A DNA stretch of 64,000 bases from Fasciolopsis buskii. Its lineage: Eukaryota; Platyhelminthes; Trematoda; Plagiorchiida; Fasciolidae. Shown here in pieces: positions 50,501 to 59,164 of this stretch (the stretch's first letter is position 1; each line of letters opens with the position of its first letter). Under the pieces are notes generated by a model. It made no database searches. It worked only from the letters and a program-made list of their open reading frames with translations, and was not told the DNA's origin. The translations under genes and the position numbers were made by a program. Location: contig LUCM01005060.1 of NCBI GenBank assembly GCA_008360955.1, positions 1 through 64,000 of the forward strand. The letters are read 5' to 3'.

Positions 50501-53500
50501 ACTGGATGATATGGATGATGATATCACACCGAACTGGACGCGTCAGAAAGGTACGGCTGCCGTCGATGGTACCAGCACAGATTCCTATGCAGTTAGTACG
50601 AGTGATAGTGGAGGCACGTACAGAGCTACAAAAGCGGCTACTTTGCGCGGTGCAGCCGAACTGATTCGTGGAATGAGAGAACAGCGCAATTCATTAGATG
50701 CCCAACAGAATAGTTTGCGAAGCGAAATGGAAACCTTGAAGAAAGCTATCAGGTTTGTGCCTTTTTGTTTAAGTGTTTATTCCTAATTATTCGATGCCTG
50801 AATCAAACTGTTTCTTCTTAGGCATCACTTTGATGACCGCAAAAGTATTAACATACTCGATGTATGTCATATAATCGCCGTATGAAGTGTCTGCGGTTCA
50901 TTCTTATACTGCCAGATAAACTATCCTCGCGCTTTTTCGCAATAGTGTCGATCTTTCAGCAATAAGTTTGCGTACTTCTAGGGTTAGATCCGAGAAAAAA
51001 GCACATTCTTATTGATTACTTTGAATCAGTGACTATACTGGTTCATAAAAAATATGATAAATCTTCCTGTGAAGATCACGGTATTGCACCGATACCGCTT
51101 AGGAGCATTGTTCTCCGCAGTTTATCTAGTACTCGTGAAGGATGTATTTATAAGAATCAAACCAGTTTTCGAGACAGGCGGGATTGCGTGACTCGCCTCC
51201 TTTTCACACGATAAGTGTTAGAACATAGGAGCACCCCCTCCCCCTAGGTCCCGACCTTTGTCTTTCGTGATCTGAAAATGGCGTTCGATTTAGTCGATTG
51301 TCGAACTCTGTGGTTGCTCCTCACTGAAAGACGCAATAGAATTTCACTTATCTTTTCTCATGTCTACAACAACGGCACCGTAGTCCATAGTTTCACTATT
51401 TTTCATTTGATTTTGTCCTTTTTTACATTTCTCAAATTTATTATTGAGATGATCATGGAAATTGCCCCATGTGAGAATAGTGTTACTGGTATTTGCCCAA
51501 AAGAAAAACTGTCTGCCTTAGGATTCGCCGACGGTGTTGATCTTCTGGGCGAGGACCCAAGTGCGTTGGGTTTTGTTTTCTGATCGTCTTAAAGAAAGTA
51601 TGTGAATGTTTGGTCTGCGTTTTGCCTATTCCAAGTGCAATACCCCGTTGCAGGGCTGGATTGGCTCGAAGCCGAACCTTGTCCTTGCAGAGGAGGAACT
51701 GTATGAGATAGATAGAGTTAGTTACTTAAGTATTTGTATCTCATCTGGAGTTCACATATATCGAATGAAGTGTACTCGCGCACACAGAAAGCTCGATTGG
51801 CATTAAACAATTTGAGACATCCGGTTATCGGTCAGAGGTGGATTATATGCAGTAGCAATGAGGTAGATGCCGATGTCCGGCTCGGAAACATGGGCATTGA
51901 GAGCGGAAGATGTGTAAAGATTTTCGGAGTTTGGTGAGAGTTGTCTTCGTATTATTGGTAGAATATGGTGGGAGGATTTTGTCACTGAGTCAGAGGTTAG
52001 AGGTAGGATCCCAGGGCCTTGGGGTTCAATTTTTAGAAGTACCGAATAAGAACAGATTATGGTGGTTAGGTCATGTTTTGCGCATATCGGAAAACGTATG
52101 CCACGTCGTATGCTGTTCTGTGATCGGTTGCCCAGTGCAGTGACCGGGCGTGAACGTTAAATTCTGTACGACTGAGGATGGATACATTCCACGTAGCAAA
52201 CTCGATGTGTGGTTGCAACCTCTTAACACTGGGTTGCATAGTCGGATAGGCCAAATCGATGTCTCAGAACGTATCGAACAGCTAATCTGATGGTCACCTT
52301 AGGTCATCGATTGCGAACCACGTGATTCCAATCAAGCATGGATGATCTCATTTCATTTGAGGATCTATTACGCAACGGTAACTCGAAGATGGCGCTCAGA
52401 TTACGCAATCTAATTCTTTGGTTTTTAAAATGCCCGTCGCCATCTATCCACTTCTCAGGCAACTGATTGGTGGACAAAATTCAGCTTGTCACATGCATAT
52501 GAAAGATGTATAGTCTTTCACGTCCGATTTTTTGCTTGAAGTTCGGTCCGTCCAGGAAACACAAATCGGCAGTTACGCGGCCTCACGTTTTTATCTCTGC
52601 GGCATCATCCGTTTCATTGGCCGTTCCAGTTTAAGGAACCGTCTGGGTCGCGTATTCAGAGGTGTTTGGTAATATACTTCAACCATGCATTGTTGGGAGC
52701 AAAATCGCAAGTATCTATCTTTAAGCGGTCAATGTCGTCTGTGTCTTGACAACCACGAAAATCAACATTGGAAAATGCATAATGCCTTGAAGTAACACCA
52801 GAGAAGCTGGAGAGGACGTTTACCTGAGTCGTTTAGGGAAAAGACCTGGGAACACCCTGTTGAGGTTGGCGGGATATTTGGAAAAAACTCCTTCGAGGTA
52901 GGTGTATCGCAAATTGGTCCTGTATGTGTTCATATTCCTTTCTGCGGCGTGGGCAGTGCTGAAGTATCGCTTTCCGAAACTTTTCGTGGGTCCCTTCTGC
53001 CGGGAATTCTGCTTTCTCCCCACTTGTAGACTACGCGAAGTGTTACGAAAATATTTGACTCGGTGGATTTATCTCATAGTGACATTAACGGCAGCAGGAC
53101 AGTACTTGAAGCTAGCTGTTCACATCCCTTGGCTGCCTTCAGTGTCCACATTTTAAACGAGATCAAACAATAGGCTGACTTGGGGAGAACTATTGAAACT
53201 TTTAAAATAGGTTTATAACGCGTCTCCGAATGGGTTTGTACGAAAGCTCCCAATGGTTGCATTCGGCGGGGTAGTCGCGTTTCACGTTTCTTTTATCTGT
53301 TACCTGAAGTTCATCTGCTCACTATTTTTTTACTTTGCTTCTGACTTGTTGCTACTACCAGGTGGCAACCGTAGTCAGAGTACATTAGTGCAAGGCTAAT
53401 GCGCGTCATATCCGGGCTTATGACCGGGTTCAGATGTAGTGTGACAAGAAAAAATCAGTTGCTAGGCCCGCCGAACCCCGTAAAATCTCGTGAGACCGAG

Positions 53501-56500
53501 TTGGTGCTCATCTACGTCGTAGTCTTTTCCAGCTATGCTGGCGGGCGCTGGCTAGTTTTTCGGTAACGTGGCCCACGGAGTCACCTGCTGTAAACCAGGT
53601 TCAGAAGCGTCTTTTTTAACACCGGTGGAGGTATGTTATCTTGAATTCAGTGAGGCATTGGCTTGGCAGATCATTACATGCTGCTGTTCCGGGCGCTAGC
53701 GTTTGCTATAGGTCGTACGTTGCTGAAGGTATAATTCATTTTTTAAACTATAAGATATCTTGCGTCCGTGTTGGAATAACTTTCGGGCGCAGTGATGGTC
53801 ACTAATGAAATACCTCAAGCCTCATCGCCCGGTCCTCTTCTGTTTTCGTTGTGCAGGTCATGTCAGGTCACGGCGGCTGGACCCAAAAACAGTAGTCCAA
53901 GTTCTTGTACAGACGAGCTTTGGAATACTATTTTGCTTCGGCTGCAAAGTTTTCGTATACTATTTGGGGTATCAATTTCCTCGGGTGCCTCGGTGCCGCT
54001 TCCTAAATAAACAGTTTGGAAGCAAAGTTTGAAAGCCAAAACAGTGGGACACCAGCTAGAAAGAAGCAAAGGCAGCAACCGTTCTGCCGCATGAAACTGC
54101 TAATGGGGTAGAACTAAGAACAAAACTTAGTGTTGTAGGGGCTGCAGAGCAGCGGGTTGTACTTTTGAGAATAAGATCAAGTAAAATGCTTAGCGTAAGA
54201 CACTCTCAGATAAAGTCGTTCATGCCTCGTCGAAGCAGGTCTCAAACTGTGAAACAGTGGAAACAGATACTATTTCTTCCGACAGTCTACTGTATGCATT
54301 AACTCCTCTGTGAGACAGACAACCTGGCTGCGATTGTAATCTCATAGCTTTTTCTTCGCACATGGCGTGGTGGTTGAGTCTGGTAGACGGGATGTCCTGC
54401 GTAGTGCCGCCTTCTTGAATTGGGCAACGAGTGAGGCCTGCCACTGTACACAGAGAAAAGTTACCGGCTTTCAAGGAATGGGGAAAACATCGAAGACGCA
54501 AACGAAAATGGCATTTTTGTAATAAATGCAATGAGCACAACGAAAGCCTTGGAATTCAAGTTATATCCAATAATTTCAGATCGGCTAAGCAGCCCGCTGC
54601 GGCCTCACAAAAGCCAGGGGAGATTTGTTTAGTCTCAAGCCAGCACTGCCGTGTCGAAATACAGATAAACTCATTCCACTCCGTAGGACTTTCGTTAGTC
54701 CTCGTTTGGAATGCTGGGTTCAGGCGTGATGTCCTTCAAAGGATGTGGGCCGTTTGGAGAATGTGCGATAGTTTTTCGTGTATGATTGGAGGTCAAAGAA
54801 AGAATACCTATCAGTGTAGGTTGATGGACTTGGTATTTCTCACTAGGGCGTTAAAGAACTCGAGTAGATTTAACAGATGCCTCCAAGATAATGAAAGTTC
54901 TCACTAGGATTCCTCCCGAGACCTTTTTCCATTACTAAAGGTCTAGGGGCAGTGAAAAGAAATTGACGAAGTTCCGTTCTCAGCAAATGGTGTGACAAGA
55001 AATCAAATGGGTAGTCTCACGCGTTCAGTGCGGAACGGAGCAAGTCAGTTCCCAACCTTTACTCGGCCGTGCATTTTGTTCTTTTCCAGACTACGACCAC
55101 GCGAAATCCATGTTACAACTAGCTGACCATTCCCAGCCCGATTCTACTGTATGTCGAACACTCGTGCTTTCGTTCTTTTGTACCGCCCTCTGATTGTTTT
55201 GGTCGATTGGCCGGAGTGACGACTGAAACTGTCGTTGTCAGTTGGGATAGTCGTGCCGTCTATCTGAGTTCTGACTCTGCTACTGTTAGTTGCTACCACG
55301 GTCTTTGTCTGTTGGAGAGTGCTTTTGACATAGTCGTTGTTGCTTATTCGGGCGACTGCTTCTAATTGGTTCTTGCTACGTTGTCGATTACCCTCTTCAT
55401 TCGTTGTGGTCGTGCCCTCCTCCACAATAGCTCGAGCACGCCTCAACAGCAGAGCAGTAAATGGATGAAACAAGTTATTTAACCACCGATATCTGCTTAT
55501 TAGGGCTAGGATTGGATGGATTGACCGGATGAGTAATGTGGAGGTCAGGAATCTAGTACTGGGTGCCGGCTCTCAGAACACCTTGTTTCATCCTATGAAA
55601 CTTAGTAGAGTACGCTGGATGGGTCACGTGTTGCGTATGACGAGCACTCGTCTACCACATCGTGTCCTATTTTGGGTTCTTCCCAAGGAATAGAAGAATC
55701 CACCTGGAGGTCAGCAGATTGCGTGGCAACGCGGGATGAGAAAATGTATAGCAAACGTAGGTAAAGTAGGTATCTCACTTCTTCGAGATTGGGGTCCGAA
55801 AGACCCGTCAACTAGCTAGCTGGACACTGGAGAATATAGCAGTGAACTGTAAATGGTGGCGATCATGTTGTCATTTTCTATCGAATCAGAATAATTGAAA
55901 GAACATGTGCGTTTGTACAGTTAGACTGTGTTCCATATGTTGGCTGGAGCAGCCTCTTATCTTTTCCGCCGTGTGTAGGTCCACTCCCTGTTCCCCTTGG
56001 ATATTCACTCTTTTTATAGTAACATGTAGTTCTGGGGAAAAGGCAGTAGTCAATTAGGCTTGCCTTGCTATTTGACGCTGAACGATGATGATGATGATGA
56101 TAGTATGACACATCAGACGAAAACGAATCTCTGTTTCTCTTCAGTCCGTACTGTTGCTCTCATGGTGCCCACATGAATGGGACGTGTCCTTTTTATTTTC
56201 GATAGTGCGCGTTATTTTTCAAAACTAAATCGATTGGATCAGACTGTATCTGGTAAAAAAAAACATTTTGAGCAGCAAAGTATTTATGTAACCTTAGTTC
56301 GGAACAGTCTGGGGTTATGATAGGCTCATTTTGGCACTTCGTTAATAATCATATTCATGTTGCAAAAATTTTGAATTAATGATTGGCCAGTTTCCTCGAT
56401 TTCGATGAGTTTGTGATTGCCATGTTTCACCTTCTCCTCTGTACTTGTTCGATCCCATAAGGTGGTGACATATCCATATTGCTTTTTGCCAAATCTCGGT

Positions 56501-56680
56501 AATATTTTTCTGTCAAGGAAATCAGAAACGTGAATGTTGAGCAGTTTTTGCTTATAGACCCCTTTACTAAGACGAGAGTAGTTCTGTAAATGTAAAGCAC
56601 CAATCCGTTTACAGGTCGACTGCTATCGGAGGCGTAGCTAAGGAGGAAAACGAGAGTACGAAAGATAAAGATAGATAGGC

Positions 56681-56712
<32 letters not shown>

Positions 56713-57281
56713 TGACTGACTGACTGACTGACAGACAGGTAGATAGATAGATTGATTGATTGTGAGTTAGGTAGGTTTCGTCATGTATGCTGGGCCTTCC
56801 AGTCTTCACCTCCACGTCACCACCTGTCCATCGTGATCCAAAATAATCCATCAGTGACCACACAGGACGCGAAAAACCTGTTTATATTCGTTACTCTGCT
56901 GCAGCACTTTATTTATGCTTGAGGTTACTTGTTAGGCCAACACTTGCACTTCTGTTTATTTGATTATTGCATTGATTTCATAACGATCGTGTTCATCGTG
57001 GTTCGTTTTCAGCACGTGGTGTGGAAAAATGACACCGTCGGGACCGACTCCCAGCCGCCCCGTAAGTGATCCATGTTTGCAGGACCGTTCCGAGGCTTGG
57101 TTCCGTTACTATGTACAGAAACGAACTGAGCAGTGTTGGAAGTTCTATGTTTTCAGTTTGATTCTGGGCGAATTGTTTCAGTCCTACTGTTCGACAGTCA
57201 ACACAACGTCACGCGAGCACTTTATGCGCTCATTGTTTGGGTGGCTCGATCAGCACGCTTCACTGGGACACTTCCGTATGG
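41174..57281 (+). CDS. Mondo: Mondo (MLXIP/MondoA-ChREBP family) glucose-sensing bHLH-zip transcription factor, six visible exons
   Basis: Mondo proteins are cytoplasm-to-nucleus shuttling transcription factors that respond to glucose-6-phosphate and act as heterodimers with MLX on carbohydrate response elements. Joined exons are 41174-41582, 41616-41686, 41721-43064, 49004-49721, 50062-50752 and 57013-57281; all junctions are GT-AG and keep phase (1, 0, 0, 1, 2). The product exceeds 1,160 residues, longer than the 850-920 of human paralogues. Visible domains: IHSGHYMVS at about residues 41-49 (MCR I), LTSPKWNQFRGL near 104-115 and KIRLNNIIW near 122-130 (MCR II/III), EGKYWKRR just after residue 160, and PNPKDLALLGIGDIMQPGL in the third exon (the proline/nuclear-receptor-box part). 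A Ser/Pro-rich linker follows, then bHLH-zip at about 933-1078 and a C-terminal WKFYVFSLILGELFQS block typical of Mondo and MLX. The first in-frame ATG after the TGA at 41114 is 41174; a 5' exon spliced near 41128 is possible. The last exon is unresolved. Confidence 0.88.
41583..41615 (+). other. 33-bp microintron in Mondo (in frame, no stop)
   Basis: Begins GTAGGT and ends TTTTTGTAG. It is divisible by three and contains no stop, so an unspliced reading would add eleven residues (CRLLRLFPIFV region). Removing it puts HMQ directly before FIKKVRPFIVQF, which lines up without a gap with the human MondoA segment after its WYMQ. The alignment is the main reason to call it an intron. Confidence 0.72.
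41616..41686 (+). other. Mondo: Mondo exon 2 (71 bp)
   Basis: Tiny exon between the two microintrons. It encodes the FIKKVRPFIVQFQAPV...HSKPE segment, equivalent to the linker between MCR III and the EGKYWK block of animal Mondo proteins. Phase 1 in, phase 0 out. Confidence 0.72.
41687..41720 (+). other. 34-bp microintron in Mondo
   Basis: Begins GTAAAATTTC and ends TTCATTTGCAG. Being 34 bp it shifts frame, so splicing is needed to join ...SKPE to AIVMEGKYWKRRL, which matches the contiguous ...RPEAI..EGKYWK of human MondoA. Phase 0 on both sides. Confidence 0.85.
41721..43064 (+). other. Mondo: Mondo exon 3 (448 codons)
   Basis: The longest exon. Its first 30 residues (EGKYWKRRLSTVCQEYRSW) continue the Mondo conserved regions; residues about 90-130 of the exon carry the acidic DDIMMDFDENL and the WPNP..I.HLG.ADMIQPGL equivalent (FPNPKDLALLGIGDIMQPGL). 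The remainder is Ser/Thr/Pro/His-rich and not conserved. It ends at TTTAAG|GTAAGC, a strong donor, phase 0. Confidence 0.87.
44751..45080 (-). mobile_element. LINE RT thumb fragment in Mondo intron
   Basis: Minus strand reads STESVPILGLSISSPLCWSS, IVSRAVRKAGLLFHVRRLLS and KAQIYPAHEYCSHAW, the standard thumb segment of Jockey/CR1-group elements. Only this piece is present. Confidence 0.65.
45560..46806 (+). mobile_element. RTE-like LINE copy A with (GAT)6 tail
   Basis: RT palm at 45790-45950 (LLNFVMDEVMEDALGGLQNI, then GEKLCDLDHADDIVCLF; HADD replaces YADD). Thumb follows in another frame (45955-46015, QFGMCFAPPKCKVLL). C-terminal part at 46148-46396 (RRLEVFDHRCLCIMARIGWI, VRWMGHVLCMTSTRLPHRVL). 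A non-coding 3' region follows, ending in six GAT units at 46787-46804, the simple-repeat tail typical of RTE elements. Inserted in Mondo intron 3 in the sense orientation. Confidence 0.78.
47218..47440 (+). repeat. Candidate tRNA-derived SINE
   Basis: A B-box-like GTTTGAATCC at 47311-47320 preceded by GGTCGCGA and followed about 90 bp later by an A-rich end (AATAAACAAAGTG..AGATAAAGATAAA). A clear A box is not visible, so the class is tentative. Confidence 0.33.
48302..48664 (+). CDS. Unrecognised 120-codon open stretch in Mondo intron
   Basis: Opens near 48302 and runs to 48664 (FDGETVVIDYFAACHDCHVT, then LSDKNPLNLQVLVLCNRGRL). No domain recognised, the opening codon is not ATG, and the opposite strand is also fairly open. 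It could be repeat-derived or chance. Confidence 0.15.
   Translation: MISTAVLEFDGETVVIDYFAACHDCHVTVPLSYSAHSIEFLSDKNPLNLQVLVLCNRGRLFGKTEPTLFVINHGFGAHSVRVGVRCQIVCNSICQEYGYMIGQRTYFYPPGGGLQYTESN
49004..49721 (+). other. Mondo: Mondo exon 4 (linker)
   Basis: Acceptor TTTATTCAATCAG at 48991-49003, phase 0. It encodes 239 residues rich in Ser, Pro, Asn and Thr with no recognised domain, ending GAGG|GTAAGC at 49722, phase 1. The assignment rests on frame, phase and strand agreement with both neighbours and on linker-like composition; extra exons in the 5.9-kb intron before it cannot be excluded. Confidence 0.7.
50062..50752 (+). other. Mondo: Mondo exon 5 (bHLH and start of leucine zipper)
   Basis: Acceptor TTTTTTAAG at 50053-50061. 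The exon holds a basic region and helix 1 (SSEEIRRQSMHTALQTLRRLV, about 50331-50396) and helix 2 running into the zipper (TKAATLRGAAELIRGMREQ and following LDAQQNSLRSEMETLKKAI). Helix 2 and zipper match human Mondo closely. The loop is about 77 residues before TKAATL, against about 11 in human Mondo. It ends ATC AG|GTTTGT, phase 2. Confidence 0.82.
51245..52115 (+). mobile_element. RTE-like LINE, family 2 copy 1, in Mondo intron
   Basis: RT palm start VFRDLKMAFDLVDCRTLWLL at about 51258-51315, then FIIEMIMEIAPCENSVTGIC and KLSALGFADGVDLLGEDPSA (FADG where YADD is expected). Thumb pieces follow: FAYSKCNTPLQGWIGSKPNL, RTQKARLALNNLRHPVIG, LWWLGHVLRIS. Frameshifts throughout. From 51600 to 52113 it is almost identical to 62130-62643. 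Confidence 0.75.
53640..54910 (+). mobile_element. Probable LINE RT remnant, strongly decayed
   Basis: 53795-53850 reads VTNEIPQASSPGPLLFS, a decayed VTSGVPQGSVLGPLLF box; upstream 53740-53790 reads ISCVRVGITFG, which fits the preceding RT segment. A 158-codon open stretch at 54431-54907 contains LVWNAGFRRDVLQRMW, similar to the thumb region of LINE RTs. Assigned by order only. Confidence 0.4.
55488..56102 (+). mobile_element. RTE-like LINE copy B, 3' end only, with (GAT)6 tail
   Basis: A 5'-truncated insertion almost identical to 46185-46805, at a constant offset of 9,297 bases and so without indels. It reads VRNLVLGAGSQNTLFHPMKL and VRWMGHVLRMTSTRLPHRVL and ends in six GAT units at 56084-56101. 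It lies in Mondo intron 5, sense orientation. Confidence 0.82.
56667..56762. repeat. Compound tetranucleotide microsatellite
   Basis: Runs of (AGAT), (AGAC), (TGAC), (AGAT) and (TGAT) follow each other; the central (CAGA)n and (CTGA)n blocks have 6 to 7 and 5 units. Confidence 0.95.
57013..57281 (+). other. Mondo: Mondo exon 6 (C-terminal Mondo/MLX domain)
   Basis: Acceptor GTTCGTTTTCAG at 57001-57012. The WFRYYVQKRTEQCWKFYVF, SLILGELFQSYCSTVNTTSR and LFGWLDQHASLGHF segments match the C-terminal dimerisation and cytoplasmic-localisation domain shared by Mondo and MLX. It ends CGT ATG G|GTAAGG, phase 1. If this donor is not used, the frame runs to a stop ending at 57394. Confidence 0.85.
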
Positions 57282-57639
57282 GTAAGGACGATCGTGTTTT
57301 GTTGATTATTGAGTCAGCTAGTAAACTTTGTTGGTCATTCCCTAATACGGTACTCGCCAATTTCAGTATTTTATTTTGTCGATTTTTACACTAAGCTCAA
57401 TGATCGGAACTTTGTGAAATTATCAGTCCGAACTACGACTGACTCAGACTTTCGAAGCCACTAAGAACGCTTCTGTTTGTTTCACGCTACGTTTGACCTC
57501 ATTTGCCGTTCACAGGTCATTTGTGATCCATATCGCTTACGAATATCTCTTATCATTGTTGCCATCAGGTCATGTTATCGCGCCAGCTGTTGTTTTGATA
57601 TCCGTTTCAGGACTGCCCCGAGTTGCTTATTGTTAATTT

Positions 57640-58600
57640 GACATGTAATATTCCACCTGTTCGTTTGTTTGTCTGTCTGGTTTTCATACACTGTCCACTT
57701 ATCTACTAATCACTTCAGTGGATTTCGATTGATTTAAACCGATTGCGCTGTTCGTCGACAGTGGTGATAGGATGTTTTGGGAGCAGCATCAGATAATGAA
57801 CACAATTGATCTCTACTGCATATATTCGGGCATTAATCTCCCAGACAGAGATTGAAACTTTTTTTGTTTTTTGGTTACTACAAATAGAAAACCAAGTCTT
57901 TTCTTTCATTACATTTCCCGTACCCAAGATGTGATTTTTTTAAACCGGAGACAATGCAACAAAACTGACACTTCTACCGCGTGTTCCGAGCAGCAGTCTT
58001 CATTAGAGCCTTGGGACATTTCGTCATCAATCTATGCGCTCCACTTTTATCATAATGTTCCGTCGGCTCATTGAAACATGACATATAGTGACTAACTCTA
58101 CCGGAGATTCATAACGCATGATAATCTTTTTATGGCATGCCCCATGGCTACTAGGCCCTTTGCACGGGGGGTGGGGGTGTGGAGACGTCGGCAACCCTGA
58201 CTCCAAAATTTGCAGTATTGTATTGTGTCTGGCGTTTAACGTAAACATTTCCTTCATTACCTCATCAAAATGGAGAGTAAAAAAATCGGCGGAAAACAGT
58301 TGCGAGACACACTATGTAGAGAGTCGGTTACGATGTGGTGTCGATTTGTGAGAATTCGGGTGGGTCGGGAACAGTTGAGGTCCTGTAGATATTTAGGCGG
58401 GAGGGTATCGAACGGTTGGATTGATCGTGTCCTGGTGTGAGGACGGGATTTAGAAAGATCTTTGTTTATAGGACCCGACAAAGGATTCTGAAGTTCTCTT
58501 CAACAAACCAGTAAAAATGACTGGGAGAGCGAGCAAACCACATTGGCAATTAGTGTGTTAACCTGAAAATCCCACGGTCTTTCTGTGTACAAAAATATGA
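57640..58600. other. No recognisable gene downstream of Mondo
   Basis: Candidate final Mondo exons were looked for here and none was convincing. Short open stretches at 57871-58071 and 58257-58481 match nothing recognised. Confidence 0.45.
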
Positions 58601-58609
58601 GATGACCAT

Positions 58610-59160
58610 CCTCATCCCCATCATCTTTATCATTCAGCATTAAAGAGCGAGGCAAGCTCCCCCGCTGACCGCTGCCTTTTCTCCAGAGTTACACGTTTCT
58701 ATAAAAACGGTGGATATGTAAACGGAATAAGGAGTGCACCTATACAGGCGGGAAAACAGGAATGTTGCAGTAGCCATCACACGGAACACCGTCTAACTGT
58801 ACAAGCGCACTTCATCAATCATTCGGATTCGATAGAAAATGACAACACGATCACCAATGTTCACGGTTCACTGCTACATCCTCCAGTGTCCAGCCAGCTA
58901 GTTGACGGGTCTTTCGGACTCGAACCACGAAGAACTGAGACACCTACTTCACCTACGTTCGCTGTACATGTTCTCATTCCGTGTTGTCACGTCATCTGCT
59001 GATCTCCTCCACATGTTGCTTTTCACTTCGTGTGGTGAACGCAAAACAGGGCATCGTATAGCAGACGAGTGTTTATCATACACAACACGTGACCTAACGC
59101 AGACATCCACGCGACTAGCATCTCTACCTCGCGTACTCAACGTCTCGCAGCCATGCGACA
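58610..59160 (-). mobile_element. RTE-like LINE 3' end, copy C
   Basis: Minus strand. Tail remnant ATCATCTTTATCATTCAG at 58620-58637, then 3' region with AACACGATCACC and CCAGCTAGTTGACGGGTCTTTCGG shared with copies A and B; 58949-59140 reads PVLRSPHEVKSNMWRRSADD. Older than copies A and B. Confidence 0.68.
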
Positions 59161-59164
59161 GAGC

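Larger units (their letters stand above)
50753..57012 (+). other. Large Mondo intron 5 (6.3 kb), repeat-filled
   Basis: GTTTGT...TTTTCAG, phase 2. It contains an RTE-like RT relic (51245-52115), a LINE-like relic (about 53640-54910), RTE copy B (55488-56102) and a tetranucleotide array (56667-56762). It separates the zipper-coding exon from the C-terminal domain exon. Confidence 0.72.

Noticed and set aside
54431..54907. A 158-codon host gene
   Set aside because: Its only recognisable segment looks like a LINE thumb, and it follows a decayed RT box at 53795, so it is better treated as a retroelement remnant.
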